Of a DNA stretch of 64,000 nucleotides, positions 20,595 through 33,648 are shown piece after piece; the stretch's first letter is position 1; every line of letters begins with the position of its first letter. The stretch spans positions 2,386,693-2,450,692 of the forward strand of contig ONZQ02000004.1 in assembly GCA_900312665.1 (NCBI GenBank), in the 5' to 3' direction. The notes below the pieces were generated by a model. It was not told where the DNA came from and did not search any database. It saw only the letters and a list, made by a program, of their open reading frames with translations. The DNA comes from Cephalotrichum gorgonifer (taxonomy: Eukaryota; Ascomycota; Sordariomycetes; Microascales; Microascaceae). Position numbers and translations under genes: made by a program.

Positions 20595-23500
20595 CTTGAT
20601 GGTTGGTTGGGGGGTATTAAAATTAAAGAGTGTGGTAAAGCGGAAGGTGCTTTAGTTGGTTGAGTTCTTTTAAAAAGAGTGGACGACGAGTTCAGAAGCT
20701 GGTGAGGAGAGAAGAGGAAAAAGAGAGAGTATGGAATGGCCAGAGGATGGACTCGAATAAATAGGTATTTCCTCTTGCTGGGCAGGGGGGGGTGGTTTCC
20801 CCTGGTTGACTTACACCATCCCATCTCCCTCCCCCCTTTCGCTAGTGTGCTGTACTACTCGAATGCCAACTTCCCGCCGGGTCCAAGGACATTAGTGGGG
20901 CGTGACGCATGGGGAATCATGGACTGGGAGATTGCACCCACCTTCAACGGGGGACCACTTGGGAACTTGTTTTCCCGGGGTGGAAGGGTGGGAGGGGCGT
21001 GAATCAAATCTCCTTTCTCTCCACCCCTCCCCTGTCGAGCTTCGTTGAGTGGTTCCACGGACCAGCCAGTGGACAGAAACAACGCACACCATTCTTCCTT
21101 CACACCCCCCTTTCGGAGCGCTACTCGTCCTGGATAGAGTGGAGATGGGCGGTTCCCTCCAGCGGTACAAACGTAAAGTACCCCTCTGTGAAGTCCGTGT
21201 ACTCTGTATAGCGCAATCGTTGTCTCTCTCCCTTCCATCCCCATTCGTCAAGAGGCCCGACATCCCACCGGACCCCTGTCGCTCCTCATGTCCAAGCGAC
21301 CAGGAACATGCTTGCCACTTGTTCGTAAAGATTCCTCGTACCCGAGCGCGTGCTTGAATTGGCCGATACGCAATCTCGAAGTGGAAGGCGAAGCGCTGGC
21401 CGTGCAGCCGCCCTAACGTGAACGAGGATTAGATGGTGGCGAACAGGCACAGTGCGGAGTTGCAATGGAGAGGAGGAAGATCGGACTCACCCTTTCGAGC
21501 ACAGCACGTCCGTAGGTCCTTGTCATGTCATCTTAGCAGGAACGCACTTGCCCTGGAAGTGGCTACCTCCAACGCCCATTGGCCCACCCACCCCCCTATC
21601 CAATTCGCCATTACAATAAGTCTCCTTCCCGACCACACCTGCCTTTAATTCCAGAGAGCGCCTTCCCCTGCCATCCACATCCGCCATCCAATACAATGCA
21701 CAGCCCTAGCAAAAGCAACCAAGATTGCGATCCTTCTTCATCTGTGGAGCCGCCTGGACCCTTCGAATCTCCCCCCCTTTTTTGCCCTTATTACTACGTC
21801 CTTACTTCCGCAGCTGGGGCCGGGGTGCAGCCGCCGACCGTCCCGATTAGGAGTTAATCTTGATTTTCTCCGTGCTGAATTTGCGGGGATATACTGTCTT
21901 CCCAATCCGAAGGAGCATGGATTTGCTGGCTCACAGGTCGCTTCGGGAAGTTGACCAGCAGTTCGGCCTGACCGCCTATCTTGGAGGGCAAGATCGTCAA
22001 AGGTTGCGTATATCCCTCTCGGCACAATCCTCCATCTCCACTGAGTTCAGCTTACGAGTACATTACAAGGAGATACTTCCCTTTTCCGATTCATCGTGGT
22101 CGAGTTGGGCGCTCGGCCGCCCCGAGTCCTTCGTCGTGCAAGGCTTACTCCCTCTCTCGAACCAGCCGTGATGACCGTCAGCCCCACAAGAAGCGTTTAA
22201 TTGAGCACTGTCATATTACGGGCACTTCCATTACTTGCACAAATGGGTGCTCGTGCTGGCGGGTGGCTGCACAAAATCGACTGGAACCATCCCACTGCAT
22301 AGCGGTCACCCGCATAAGTCGTACATTTGAGAGATGCACGGTGCCAATGGTATGGCGCCGATGGCAGAACTGCTTGAGCGATACACAGTGCTCGTAGAAA
22401 TACATTACTGTTTTCGAGAAGGTACTGTATGTACTCCTCGCATGGACTTCAGCTTGGGCTAGTGCTTGTGCAGGGGTTAATCGCGCGCTAATGCAGGAAC
22501 ACCCAGGGATGGACCTGGGCGGTCCCAGCGCACGAGTAGCCCGCTTGAACTTTTGAAACATCGATTAATGAATACCCTGGTAGAGCTACCATAGACCCTC
22601 TTAATGCTCCCTGCTGGATAAGACGGGTATGGGGATGGTAGAGAAAAAGAACCAAATAGGAGCGACCAAAAAAGGAACGACGGATAAAGGCAACAAAGCA
22701 GAAAACCGGAGCCGAGGGCGGCATGAAAGTCCCCGGCCGACGCCAATGGTACCAACATGTACGAGAATCCACAAACGTTCTTCCCTGAAGATCTCCAGTT
22801 TTCTTCAAACACCGGCGCCCTTTTTTCGCTTCCTTGTTAGGTGGCGGGATCGTCGGAAGCCATGATTGACAGCGATCGGCGCCCGACTCTTTCTTTTTTA
22901 TCTTCCCCACCGAAGCCACATTTGGCCCCATCGGTATCTGAATCCATTCAACGTCGGGGGACCACTTCACGCACCCGTCATTTCGGTCTGGGTGGTCTAT
23001 TTCTGGAAAAACGGGGGCCCCTTCCGTTCATTTCACTTGCAAAGTTGTCGAATCCACACAGTTACGACCATTTAGTTTGGACGGTCCGGAGAAGTGCAAA
23101 AGCGAAAAAGGGTAAAATTGAAAATCGAAAATTGAAATGATGGTAATCCAAAGTGATTGGGCCATATGCAAGGGGGCCCTCGTATTTGGTGTTCGATATT
23201 CTCCTGAGATAATATATGGTATTAATCCGGGCTGGATAAGCGAAGGAGGTTCCAATCTCCCTTAATATTGATATTGATATACGTACCAGCGGCAAGAAAA
23301 CCGGGGGAGAGAGCTTGTCTGGCTGGCCCCGGCTTTGGGCTCCAGCCCGTCCCACGCTCTCTCTCGCGGCCCATGCGCGGGATTCGGGCCATCGTCGCTT
23401 CTTTCTCCCTGGTGACTTCTTGCGTGGGCCATCCACATCACCATCGCCATCGCCTTGCCACGCCTTCCGGTTTCTCGGCATCGACGATCACGTCTTGGCT

Positions 23501-26500
23501 ACCCTTATCATCCCCTGCGCCCCCTTCTCCTTCTCCACTGTCAACCGGATCTCGATCTCGATCTCCCGTTCATGGGTACCTACCCCCCATTCCTTTCCCT
23601 TTCTTCTTACTCCGTAATACGGAGTACTCGTAACCTTGAAACTATACCCCACCGTTCTTCCTTGGTTTGGCGAGATCAGGTCCGATTCGTGCGGCCGAGC
23701 AACTTACCGTGATCGCCGTGAGACCCGTTTCTCGGGTGAGGAAGAGAAAAACGGAGAGAGAAACAACGTGGGCCATGTTTCTTTGCTTCTTTTGCCATCC
23801 ACTTCCCACGTGTCTCGGACACATTACTCATTGCTCCAAAAACCTGCAGGCGATAGCACACGGCTTCTTTCCCGCGATGCCGAACCTAGTGAATCTATGA
23901 CGTTGGTCCCACTGCCCTGTTTTCTTCTTTTGAGTACTGCGCACGAAGAGATCTGCGTACTCGTATCTCCCTCCTGTTCCTGCAAGCCACTAGCCAGACC
24001 CGCGGCGTGCGATCGGCCTCCGTCAGAAAAGCAGACAGCGCGTGGCATGCGAGGCACGTGCGCATCGTGGCAGAAGTTAGTGGCAGCAGTCAGTGGCAGT
24101 GCTGGCTTGCCCAAACGCCAAACGATCGGTGCGCATGAACTGCCCGACTCGGGGGAATATCGGTAAATGTGTCGTCTGCTCTTATCACCTCCAAAGGGTC
24201 ATAACAGGAATGACCGTGCTACCGGGGGATAACATGTAGTCCGTGCCAGGTCATTTACAAGGCAGACCGAGAACGGGATAACCATGGCTTCCTTCCCAAA
24301 ACGAAACACCGGACCGGGCATTATTACAAAGTACGAGTGCGGATATACGGATCACGGAGAGTACATGTATTACCCGCCCAGTGAATGCCGCCCACGGCAG
24401 ACTGTGGGCAACCAGGGTCCACTGCTCCTTCCCAGTTCCCAACTTCCTTTTTTCGCGCCGTCCCAAGCTTTCTTCTCCACCTTCAATCACCCCGGCGATT
24501 CGCCGACCCTCTTCATTAAACTCGTCACGTACGTACAAAGTATCCCTAGGCCCGGCAGTCGTCAGACTTAGTCCAGGGGGGGTGGTGAGGAGGAGATTGG
24601 GCCAATCTGTCATGGAGTTGAATCGAGTGGTTGGCCAACCTTGGGAGCTCATTAACCGCGTTCGTTGCTTCGTGTCTTTCTTTACGAGGACGCACTGCAT
24701 TCACTGTACAAATAATAGCCATTAATCCCCACAGTATCCTAAAGTACTGTAAGCGACATGTCGAAAAATCCACCAATCCCCCTTCCCTCATTAAACCCCC
24801 TGCTCGCTCCACGCCTCGCTTCCTCTCCATGCACCCCGGGCTACCAGCCATGAGATGAGGGTAGCAATCCGCACTTACTAGTAAGGTCCTCCATCTCCGC
24901 CTATTCCACTTTGGATTCCTCCGTACCACGAACGAGGGTCGAGCATGAAAAGTAATATCCACACCGGAATTTTCGATAGCGCTAAAAAGGGGGTCAGAGA
25001 AGCCGATGGATACCTTCCCTTCCCCTTTCCGCAACCTTGAGCCGGGGTTGGGGAGGGTCTGCGAATGCCACCCTCATTTCATTTTCCTGTTCTGGAAGTC
25101 TGTGGGGTCTTTGCATCGGTGGTATCTGGGACGAGGGAGATGAAGAAGGATGGTGATCGCCGGGCTATCTATCTGGATGTTGTCAGTGCTCTCCACTCAG
25201 TGGGGATACAAGTACGTTAAAGGGGGCGGAAGGGGGCTGGGTGCAGGTTTAATTCCCGACGAGTGCCAGGGCGGTTCCTGAGGAGGGACCAGATAGAGAA
25301 GCCGGTGGTGGAGATCACTCTTTGATATTTCGCTTTTCCGGGCCCGAAGCGCCGAAGAGCGGAAATGCATAATCGCCTCCGGCCGCCCCCTTTTCTCTCC
25401 CAGGACCCGGTCCGATAGAGACGACAACCCCGCTCGGCTGTGGTTCGGTTCTGAGCAGAGATGGTATTCCTGTTCCTCTTGTCCCTCGAGCAACCAGGCG
25501 CGAACACCAGATATCCTGCCATGCCGTTGGTCTTTTCGCCGCTCCCAAGAGCTAGGCTGCCCTGCAAGCAGTGACCTGGATCGGGCTGCAAACTAGACGC
25601 CAGATATCTCGCCTTGCAGTCCGTGTAGCTGTTTTGCTGCTCTTCGAGCAACTCCCTCAGCCCTCGGAGGCTCCCTGCATCACGAAAGAGCAACTACGCT
25701 GCAAGATCGAGCACCGCGGAGTCTCTTTAACGACTGAACCGAAGCTACAAGCCGCTCGGTAACACTGACTCAAGTCCACGAAATCTTCTTCCACCTGGGC
25801 CCTAGCCACGACAGGAACGGTCGAACGCCGGATGCCCCCCCTGGCATAGCTCTTGCGAGTCTTGACGACAAGTGGCTCTTGGTACTCACCTTCTGTCACA
25901 ATGACGCCATATACGCATTTCCAGACTCCGTCGTAGACGCCCAGGCATTAGAGGTCAACCGCCAACGGCCACACCCGTATCTACAACGCGGAATGCCTAT
26001 ACTTCGAGATCACAGTATACAAGGCGAGCCTACCTGTGTCAGCATGGGAGCTTCGAGTGCGGCTTGGGAGGGGGGTAGGGGCTTACCTCTCAATGGCGAT
26101 GGAGGCCGCATCAATGATGACCATCAGGAGGCCAGAAGTCTTGTCAAGGGGTGGTGCCTAGTGACGGTCGCGGGAAGGCCAAGTCGAAAAACCAGAGGTG
26201 AGAGTTGCAGATGTGGCGATGCAAATAGCCTGGGTTGGACCTCCTAGCTTCATAAAGCATGCTCTTGGTACACTTGGTCTCCAAGTGGAGAGGGTAGAGG
26301 TCCCTGGCCTCGCTTCGTTGATGTCGAGAGTTGTCACGATTCATCCTAACCAGTGTACCTATCTCAGGTTGTTTCCCGGCCGCAACTTCTCCACTCTAGT
26401 GAAGCCCCCTACGGCGCGGGACCCCATCTATCTAATTCCTTGGGTGAAAGTCGACAGGCAAGGCAAGGCAGTCGGACCAGCATCCCTTCATTTCGGCAAC

Positions 26501-29500
26501 TTGTGTCTAACAAAAACGTCCTCACAACCGAACTGATACGCCCCCCGCGCCCCCCTTCAGATGTCGCCCGATCGATTCCGGAACTTCTCGAATATTTATC
26601 TACTATGAAAAGTGCCCCCTCTATTGCCACCCAAACCAGGAAATGGGAACCGTGCGTTGGTTAGGTCGGGGATGTATGGAGAACCTCGACACTTGCTAAC
26701 GAAGATGGGCGAGGGGCGGGGGCGCCGGCAATGTGACGAGGAGTTACACGCAGGTGCACTCTCGTGCCCCGGCCTTGAAGTTATCATAAAGAAACCCCCG
26801 AGTGGGGAGCTGCCCCTGGCTTGCCCCGCCTCCCTCCGCGATGTCCCCCTTGTGAACTCGGTCCGAGAGCCCCAGGATGTGAAGGTCGGCCGCCACCTGG
26901 TTGTACTTGTACCAAGAAGAAGGGCCCAGATAAGCTCCTCTCCTCTCCAGCATACGGGATGGACTTTGAGGTCAGGGTAGATTAGGTTGGCCTGAAAAAC
27001 CTGGGACCTATATGATGCCCTCCCACGAGCGGTGCCAAGGAAGACGCAGCCTCAGTGCCTCCATTGACGACACCTGGGTATAATGGTGCCTCCGGAGTTG
27101 CAGCATACATCCCGTAGCCGGAGGGTGAGAACCTCATTCGAGCACCGGAACTAATGGAACGGAAAATGACAGTGGCACGACGGGGATTCAGAACTCGATC
27201 GGCGATAGCGACTTCAAGACCTCTTCCCTCATCTCGCATACACACACAGACACACTGTTTTCTTCACTTGGCTCCACTGCTATGCCTCACTACTGCAACA
27301 CACCCCAATGCAGCGGCGGAAGGGCAGGGTTCGTTCCTGGGAAGATGGGCTGCTAGGGGCGGAAAAGGGGGATCGCCGGAGTCGGCAGAGATTGGCAGAG
27401 ATGACGAGAGGCTACCAGAGGCCTTTGCGTTACAAGCCATCGAATCAGCGGCACGCGGGATACCCCGAACGCTCGTTGAGACAAAAAAAGGCGAAAGGAA
27501 AAGAAAATCGTATCTTTCTAGTAGCGAGGCTTATTCTCCCCGAAAATACCCTCCTCTCGTCAGGGATGTGAAGGGGCGGTTGTTGAGCTGACTAGCCTGG
27601 GCGAGGCAACTTGGTACTGCCGCCCCTCGTCAAGCTAGCACCGGCAGGAAATCGCTGATACATAGGAGGATGAAATGAAAAATCCATGTTTCCCAACACC
27701 TATGAAGTGATTACATGTGACAAAACGAGCCAAGCAGTACCTCATCAGTTATCTTGGCGCCGTGACTCCTTCAAACTATGAAACGTTTCCTTCTCAAGAG
27801 CCTCCCCAGCGCGCCTTCCGCGCTCTCATCGGAGGCTACCAATAACCATGTGGCGTGATGCTGCGAAGGATACAAAATGATGGAAGAGCGAGAGTGGCTC
27901 GGTGGCTTTGCCATGTGACAATTTATGGGCAACGGTGTGGAAGGAGCTGCGCAAGCCAAGGAAGGCGCATTACGAGAGGCAGGCGTAAGTCAACGATCTC
28001 GGTGTCTATACCCGCAATTCTCACCATGCCAAGAGCCCAACAAAGTAAAGAGCCACTCAAAGAAGGAACAACGCCATACTCAACCGCTTGAAGAAAAGAG
28101 CGACTTTGAGGAGGAATGTTGTCACACCTTCCATATGAGAGGAGGCATGATCATAGATGGGTAGTCATATGTGCTTGGGAGGCACACCAACATATCTCAC
28201 CTCTGGGGAACACATCCCCAAGGCATAACGCCGCTGTGCATCGATCTCGTTTCCTCTCCCATGATAACGTACGGGTCATGCCCACCAAGTGCCCGCGACA
28301 CCTCTCGATTTCAACGAGTGGAAGAGAATATGGGATTATCAGTTGGCCTTGCTGAAGGCTGATTATGACGCATTTCTCTGAGGGCATGTAATGCCCGATG
28401 GCAAGTATAAGCCCTCCATCGCGGGGTATTTTCCGCCTTTCAGGGAAATGTGGCCGCCTCGTTCCAATCAGCAGTATTAGGTGACAAGTTACAGTCAGCT
28501 CGGCAGACCTCGATTGGGTAGAAGATGATGCCGTAATGTCAGTGAGTGTAGATTGCTGAGCAGCTACTCGCCATATCTTCTCCGATGAGGCGAGGAGAAG
28601 GCATTCCCCGATCTAAAGACTGGAACGAATGAGAGGCAGCACGGGTCAACTATTAGTTCCGCTTGCTATTCCCATCTTTACGCCTTGGCTTTACCATAAT
28701 GGGGTAAGTGGGTGACTTGCCATCGCGAGCGAGCGAGCGGAGCCCGTGCTCCGCAGTCACTAACATGTTGTCGTCAGCACCGAGAACTCACTCTCCATCC
28801 CGTAAGTCGGTAACCCCGACCCTTCTGCGTCGGAAGAAACACCGAAGTGACCAGGAATGGGCGCGCGTACGAGGAAACTAGCCGAATCCGGGATACATTT
28901 CACGACATCCACGTCTCTTTTCCATCCGTCTCATAAAAGAAAGAAGAGTAATGAGGAGAAATAAAGAAGGATGATCAAAAACGAATCGGAAAAAAAATAA
29001 AGTAAAACGTCAGCCCGTGGAGGCGCAAGCTTATTCCTTCCACGCGTCCTTCTGTCCCACCAACACGGAGCAGACGACTCATCCCCCGCGCCGCCACCCC
29101 GCAGAAACTAGAAAAAAGAAACCCAGCCCTATGGAGTACTAAAAGCAGGAACGCGATTGGCCTATGCCAGCCGGGTCCGAGTCCGAGTGCGAGATGGACA
29201 CTAGTCCCGCTAGCTCCTCGTCTCTGATTGGCTTAATTTAAGGTTAAGGTTATACAGACCCCGTCATCCCAGTCTTCACGGACATGCTGACGAAATGGCC
29301 GTTTCGTCACTCTTCGTATCTCGCATTCCTCCAGCACCTGCTCCGCCCCCTCCTTGGCCAGATTCATCGCCCCAAAAAAAGGACTACGCTCGGTATGGGC
29401 TGTGGGCCAGTCGGGCTAGACGGGCTATGAGGGGAAAGGGGGAAACCATCCTGCTCGGAACATTGCCGCTTCTGGCTTTACATTTGGCGCGGCCTACATC

Positions 29501-29681
29501 CCGCCCCTCCCCCTGTTCCCTTTGGGGGGAAAGCCTTGGCGTGGTTTGCGAGTGCGAGATGCGGGCGTGGGGTTGGATGCGAATGCGAGTGAGGCAGGGT
29601 CAGCACAGTTTCAGTTGCTTCGATGATTTTTGGTTGTCTCCTTGTGCGTTTTTAGTATTCTGGTGGCTTCTGGCTCTGGTT
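20595..29681. other. Gene-poor region of about 9 kb
   Basis: No open frame here has a recognisable domain, a chain of spliceable exons or sustained coding bias on either strand. Base composition is mixed rather than strongly AT-rich, so this is not an obvious RIP-degraded block. Small local repeats occur: gatattgatatt near 23262-23280 and tctcgatctcgatctc near 23550-23566. No LTR, terminal inverted repeat or tRNA could be found by eye. Non-coding transcripts or orphan genes with short exons cannot be excluded. Confidence 0.5.
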
Positions 29682-29688
29682 TATATAT
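29682..29688 (+). promoter_or_regulatory. TATA box and CT-rich leader of the RTA1-like gene
   Basis: TATATAT lies about 260 bp before the ATG at 29948. Between them is a long pyrimidine-rich region (about 29698-29940), typical of fungal core promoters and leaders. Confidence 0.5.
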
Positions 29689-29947
29689 TTCGGGATTGAC
29701 TCCTTTTCAAGAGCTTTCTCTCGACTTCTTTTTTTCACCACATCGCTTCCATCTCAACTTTCTACCGCCTCATTCTGACTTACAAGTTTTGGATTTTCAC
29801 CTTCTCGCTTCGTGCTTCAGGATCTCTCTCTAGGCCGCTCTCGATTTACACCCCCACCTCCGCCCTCCCACTCCCCACTTACACCAAATATAAGAAAGAA
29901 GGAAAAGAAACCCACTAACACCCTCAACACACACCCACACTCCCGCC

Positions 29948-31056
29948 ATGGACGGCCCGCCCCCCAACCTCGTTGCCTTCGGCCCGGACGCCAACTGCAC
30001 CCTCGAAATCTGCCCCGTCGAGTGGTCCGTCTACCGCTACGTCCCCTCCCTACCCGCCAACATCGTCTTCGCGGCCCTGTTCGCCCTCGCGGGCCTGGTC
30101 CACGTCTACCTCGGCATCCGGTGGCGCCAGTGGACCTTTATGGGCTTCATGCTCCTAGGGTGCATCGTGGAGATCGTGGGCTACGCGGGGAGGATCATGA
30201 TGCACAGCAACCCGTTCGACTTTGTGGGATTCATGACGCAGATTGGTGAGCCCCCCCCCTTTCTTTTCCCCTCACTTTCTCTCTCTCCCCAGTTCGTAAC
30301 TATCTGGATGGTTCTAACAGTGCTGGGTGATCAGCTCTACTTACCTTCGCCCCGGTGTTCTATTCGGCGGCGATATACATTACCCTCTCTAAGACGTGAG
30401 TTTCCCCCAACCCCGTATCCTTACCCCAAACAGGAACTAACACCCAACACAGGATAATCCACTACTCGCCCTCCATCTCCCGCCTCAAGCCCCCGACCCT
30501 TTACATCTGGATCTTCATCCCCGCCGACGTAGTCTGCCTCGTCCTCCAGGCAGCAGGCGGCGCCCTCTCCTCCTCCTCCACCGGCAACTCCCAGACCGGC
30601 ATCGACCTCGCCCTGGCCGGCCTCTCCCTCCAGGTCATCGTCATCGTCGCCTTCATCCTCCTCTTCGCCGACCACATCATCCGCCACCAGCTCCTCGCCC
30701 GCACGGGCGCCGTCCCCGCCATCCCACCCCGCACCCGCGTCTTCATCGCCGGCCTCTCGGCAGCCACACTCCTCATCCTCGCCCGCTGCTCCTTCCGCTG
30801 CTACGAACTTCAGGAGGGCTACTCCGGCGAGGCCGTCGCCGACGAGGCCCTCTTCATCGGCCTCGAGGGCGTCCCGGTCGTGCTGGCCGCCTTCGCCCTC
30901 GCCGTCGGACACCCGGGCCTGGTCTTCGGGAGGGGGGGCGCCCCGGCCGTGATCGACGGAGGGGAGGCTCAGGGAGCGGCGAAGGGGCTTCCCATGACTG
31001 AGGGGAATAACATGGGCTCGTCGTCCGCGTCCTCCGTCTCGGCTGCGCGGAGATAG
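29948..31056 (+). CDS. RTA1-like lipid-translocating exporter family protein
   Basis: Three exons (29948-30245, 30335-30395, 30453-31056) give 320 residues. Seven membrane segments are visible at about residues 34-57, 62-83, 95-118, 134-156, 168-195, 214-234 and 253-277. Family marks of RTA1/RTM1/RSB1 proteins include a LLTFAPVFYSAAIYITLSK segment, LVLQAAGGALSSS, LLFADHIIRHQ and the RCSFRCYELQEGYSG signature between the last two helices. Fungal members are plasma-membrane or ER proteins linked to sphingoid-base export and resistance to 7-aminocholesterol or other toxic compounds. The substrate of this one cannot be told. The short Ser-rich tail is cytoplasmic by the usual topology. It converges with the next gene, 461 bp away. 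Confidence 0.92.
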
Positions 31057-31517
31057 CAGACGCAGACCGTTCTTTGCTTTTTATTTCTCTTCCTGTTGTC
31101 CTTCTCCTTGACGTTGCTCTTTTTCTTTGTTGGGTATGAATTGGTTTACAGGGGGGATACACGATAATAGACCAAGGGTACATTGGGTCTACATAACCGG
31201 TTTAGAATATTTAGCACGGTCAGATAGATCACCATATACATAAATATGGACACTTCCTTGCTCCTTGCTCCTGCTCCATGCTCTTCCGGATTGGTCACGG
31301 TCTCTCCTCAGTGTCTCGCGGTCCCCTTTCCCGTTCTCCTCAGGGCCGTGGAGAATATTCAAGGCGGAAGAGACTCTACATAATGAAACGAACACCTTGT
31401 CACTCAAAACAATAAACGAGCACGGCTCAAAAAGAAACCCCAAAACGTTGCCATAAGCACTAATCCTACTGATACTCCTACTTCTGCCTCCTACCAAACC
31501 ACAACGCTCTAGTCAAC
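31057..31517. other. Tail-to-tail intergenic spacer
   Basis: This is 3' flanking sequence shared by the RTA1-like gene and the coiled-coil gene. No gene is seen. Confidence 0.5.
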
Positions 31518-33419
31518 CTAATACTGCTCCTCACTCCCACCTAGCGACGAAATCGAATACGACGCCGACACCGACACCGACGAGGCTGGGGCCAGACTAC
31601 CCCCCGAAGTGAAGCTCGTGTCCTCCACATCCCCATCCACGTCAGCCTCATTCTCGTCCTCGTACACGACTCCGTTGACCTCTGTCTGGAAACCGTTCTC
31701 ATCCTGTCGGGTCCTCTCCGGGGCCTCCTCCGCGATCTCCTCCGTGGGCTCCTCCGCGGCCCCCCACTTCTCCATAAAGAGCTCCTCCTTCGCCCTGACC
31801 CACGACCTCAGCGCATCCATACGCTTCACCGCCGCCTCCACACTCCTCAGGCCGAACGGCACCATCCTGACCTCCTGGCACAGCGCGTCGAAGAGCTCGC
31901 CCTTGTATTTGTGCATCTCGAGCTCCTTCTCGACGTGGCGCAGGCGCTCGGCCACCCGCTCGTGCTCGGCCTCAGAGGCGTCCGCCTTCGCGACGGTGGT
32001 CTCCTTGAAATGCCGCAGGTCACGCACCATCTTCTTCAGGTACTCGCACTCGTCCTTGAGGTCCTCGGCCTCCCTTCCCTGTCTCTCAATCTCCCGGATG
32101 GCCTCGTCGCACGCCAGCAGCATCTCGTCGAGGTCCTCGCGTAGGACGTTCACCGTCGAGCGGACCCGCTCCGTCTCGAGGATCTGTGCGTCGATCTTGC
32201 GGTTGCTCCGCTTGAGGATGCTGTTGACCGAGCGAGAGACCGCAGCGAGGGGGAAGTGGTCCTCGTACTCGGGGTCAATGTCCTTTGGGGGGATGTCCGG
32301 CACCGCCGACCCGCACTCGGGCCAAGGCCAATTCGCGAAAGCACCTTCAGCCTTGCGCGACAGCCGAGCCAGGGCCTTACTGTCGCGCTTCACCTGGGCC
32401 TCTGTGAGGGAAAGTTTCTGGGCCATGTCCCTTAGCGTGTCGTGCATCACGCCGCGCAGAAGCCTCACCTGCAGGGCCGGGACGCGGGCTTCCAGCTGCG
32501 CGGTTGTCAGACTCCGGATCGCCGGGCCTCGGATGGGATCAACGGGGCGGTGATCAGGGTTGCCCGTATCTTGGCCACCTCTGGTGGCGACCTCATGCGC
32601 AATGTTCTCGAACCCAGCCGAGTGGCTGAGTGGAAGACCATCAACCTAGTCGGGGCTAACCAGCCACTCGGACTCGTCGTCCAAGACCATTCCCGATGCC
32701 CACGCGGGGCTCGCTGTCCGAGTTAGAACCTGACTGCGAAAGCCCCAAAAATATGGGGCAAAGGAGGGGAACTCACCAAGCCTCGCCCAGAGAGCAAGGA
32801 CCTTCAACCCGTTGAACTTGGCCTGAGAAAGCAGCCACAGATTCAGCGTCCCGCGAGTCGTCGCCGGACCTGTGAAGCCGGCTGCCTCGTCATGGCCCGT
32901 GATGGCACCGGCGATTCGCTTATTCTTCATGGCGGTGGTAAAGACCTCAATGTCGGCTTGGAAGCAGTGCCACTCCCACTCCCTGATGCTCTCCAGGGAC
33001 ATGCCCTTTGTCTCGAAGAAGGCCGCGCGGACGCCGTCGAGGGACTTGGGCGTTGGGCCTGTATAGCTTCTGAGTGGGGCCTCGCCAAAGGCGGCGGATG
33101 TGACCGTCATCTCGGAACGATCCGAGGTGTTGTCCTTGCGGCTACCCCCGGCCGGCTGGGGCTGGGGAGACTTCGGCTTACCAGCACACGTCGAAGCCCG
33201 GCTAATGGGAGTGGCAGAACGAAGGGAACTGGAGACGGTAGAACGTTTAGAAATATGGGGCAACTTCTCAGGGCTAGCCTCGCCCTTCGGAGGCTCCCGT
33301 GGTTCCTTCACGGTGCTGGAACGGTCGGCCTGCGTCTTTTCTGTCTTCCGGAGAGTGCGGAGGTAACCGTTGGGATTGGGGCCCGACGAGAATCTGGGCC
33401 GGGAAGTAGAGAGTGACAT
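31518..33419 (-). pseudogene. Coiled-coil protein gene interrupted by an in-frame TAG
   Basis: Reading from ATG 33417-33419, exon 1 (32777-33419) joins across a canonical 63-bp intron (32714-32776; gtgagt, ctaac, cag) to a second exon ending at 31518. The frame is continuous except for one TAG at 32646-32648. Without it the product would be about 612 residues: a basic Ser/Pro-rich N-terminus, a compact segment (ESIREWEWHCFQADIEV), then a long charged coiled coil (about 31750-32230 on the DNA) and an acidic, Ser-rich C-terminus. I do not recognise the family. The TAG lies in the loop of an 11-bp inverted repeat. Alternatives are a real nonsense mutation, a small insertion, an exon in another frame between 32460 and 32720 (a GC3-rich frame is open there), or two genes. 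Intact ends argue that coding was recent. Confidence 0.5.
32618..32671. repeat. 11-bp perfect inverted repeat around the in-frame stop
   Basis: ccgagtggctg at 32618-32628 is matched by cagccactcgg at 32661-32671, leaving a 32-nt loop that contains the TAG (complement) at 32646-32648. Confidence 0.8.
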
Positions 33420-33591
33420 CACCGGAGGCTTGAGTAGGAAGTAATAACAGGGCCGGAAATGGGCCCGGGGGGGAGGACTGATGAAAAGCGGCTAATAAAC
33501 GATGGACGTGCTATCTGCTAAATGATTGTGGCGATAATGGGGCTGAAAGCACCCTACCGTAAGCGATGGACGGGTCGAACAATGATGGTTG
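33420..33591 (-). promoter_or_regulatory. 5' flank of the coiled-coil gene
   Basis: This is upstream sequence of the minus-strand coiled-coil gene. No TATA box is seen. An AGGAG microsatellite borders it. Confidence 0.3.
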
Positions 33592-33648
33592 GGAGAGGAG
33601 AGGAGAGGAGAGGAGAGGAGAGGAGAGGAGAGGAGAGGAGAGGAGAGA
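33592..33648. repeat. (AGGAG)n microsatellite
   Basis: About eleven near-perfect copies of a 5-base purine unit run from 33592 to 33648, upstream of the minus-strand coiled-coil gene. Confidence 0.95.
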
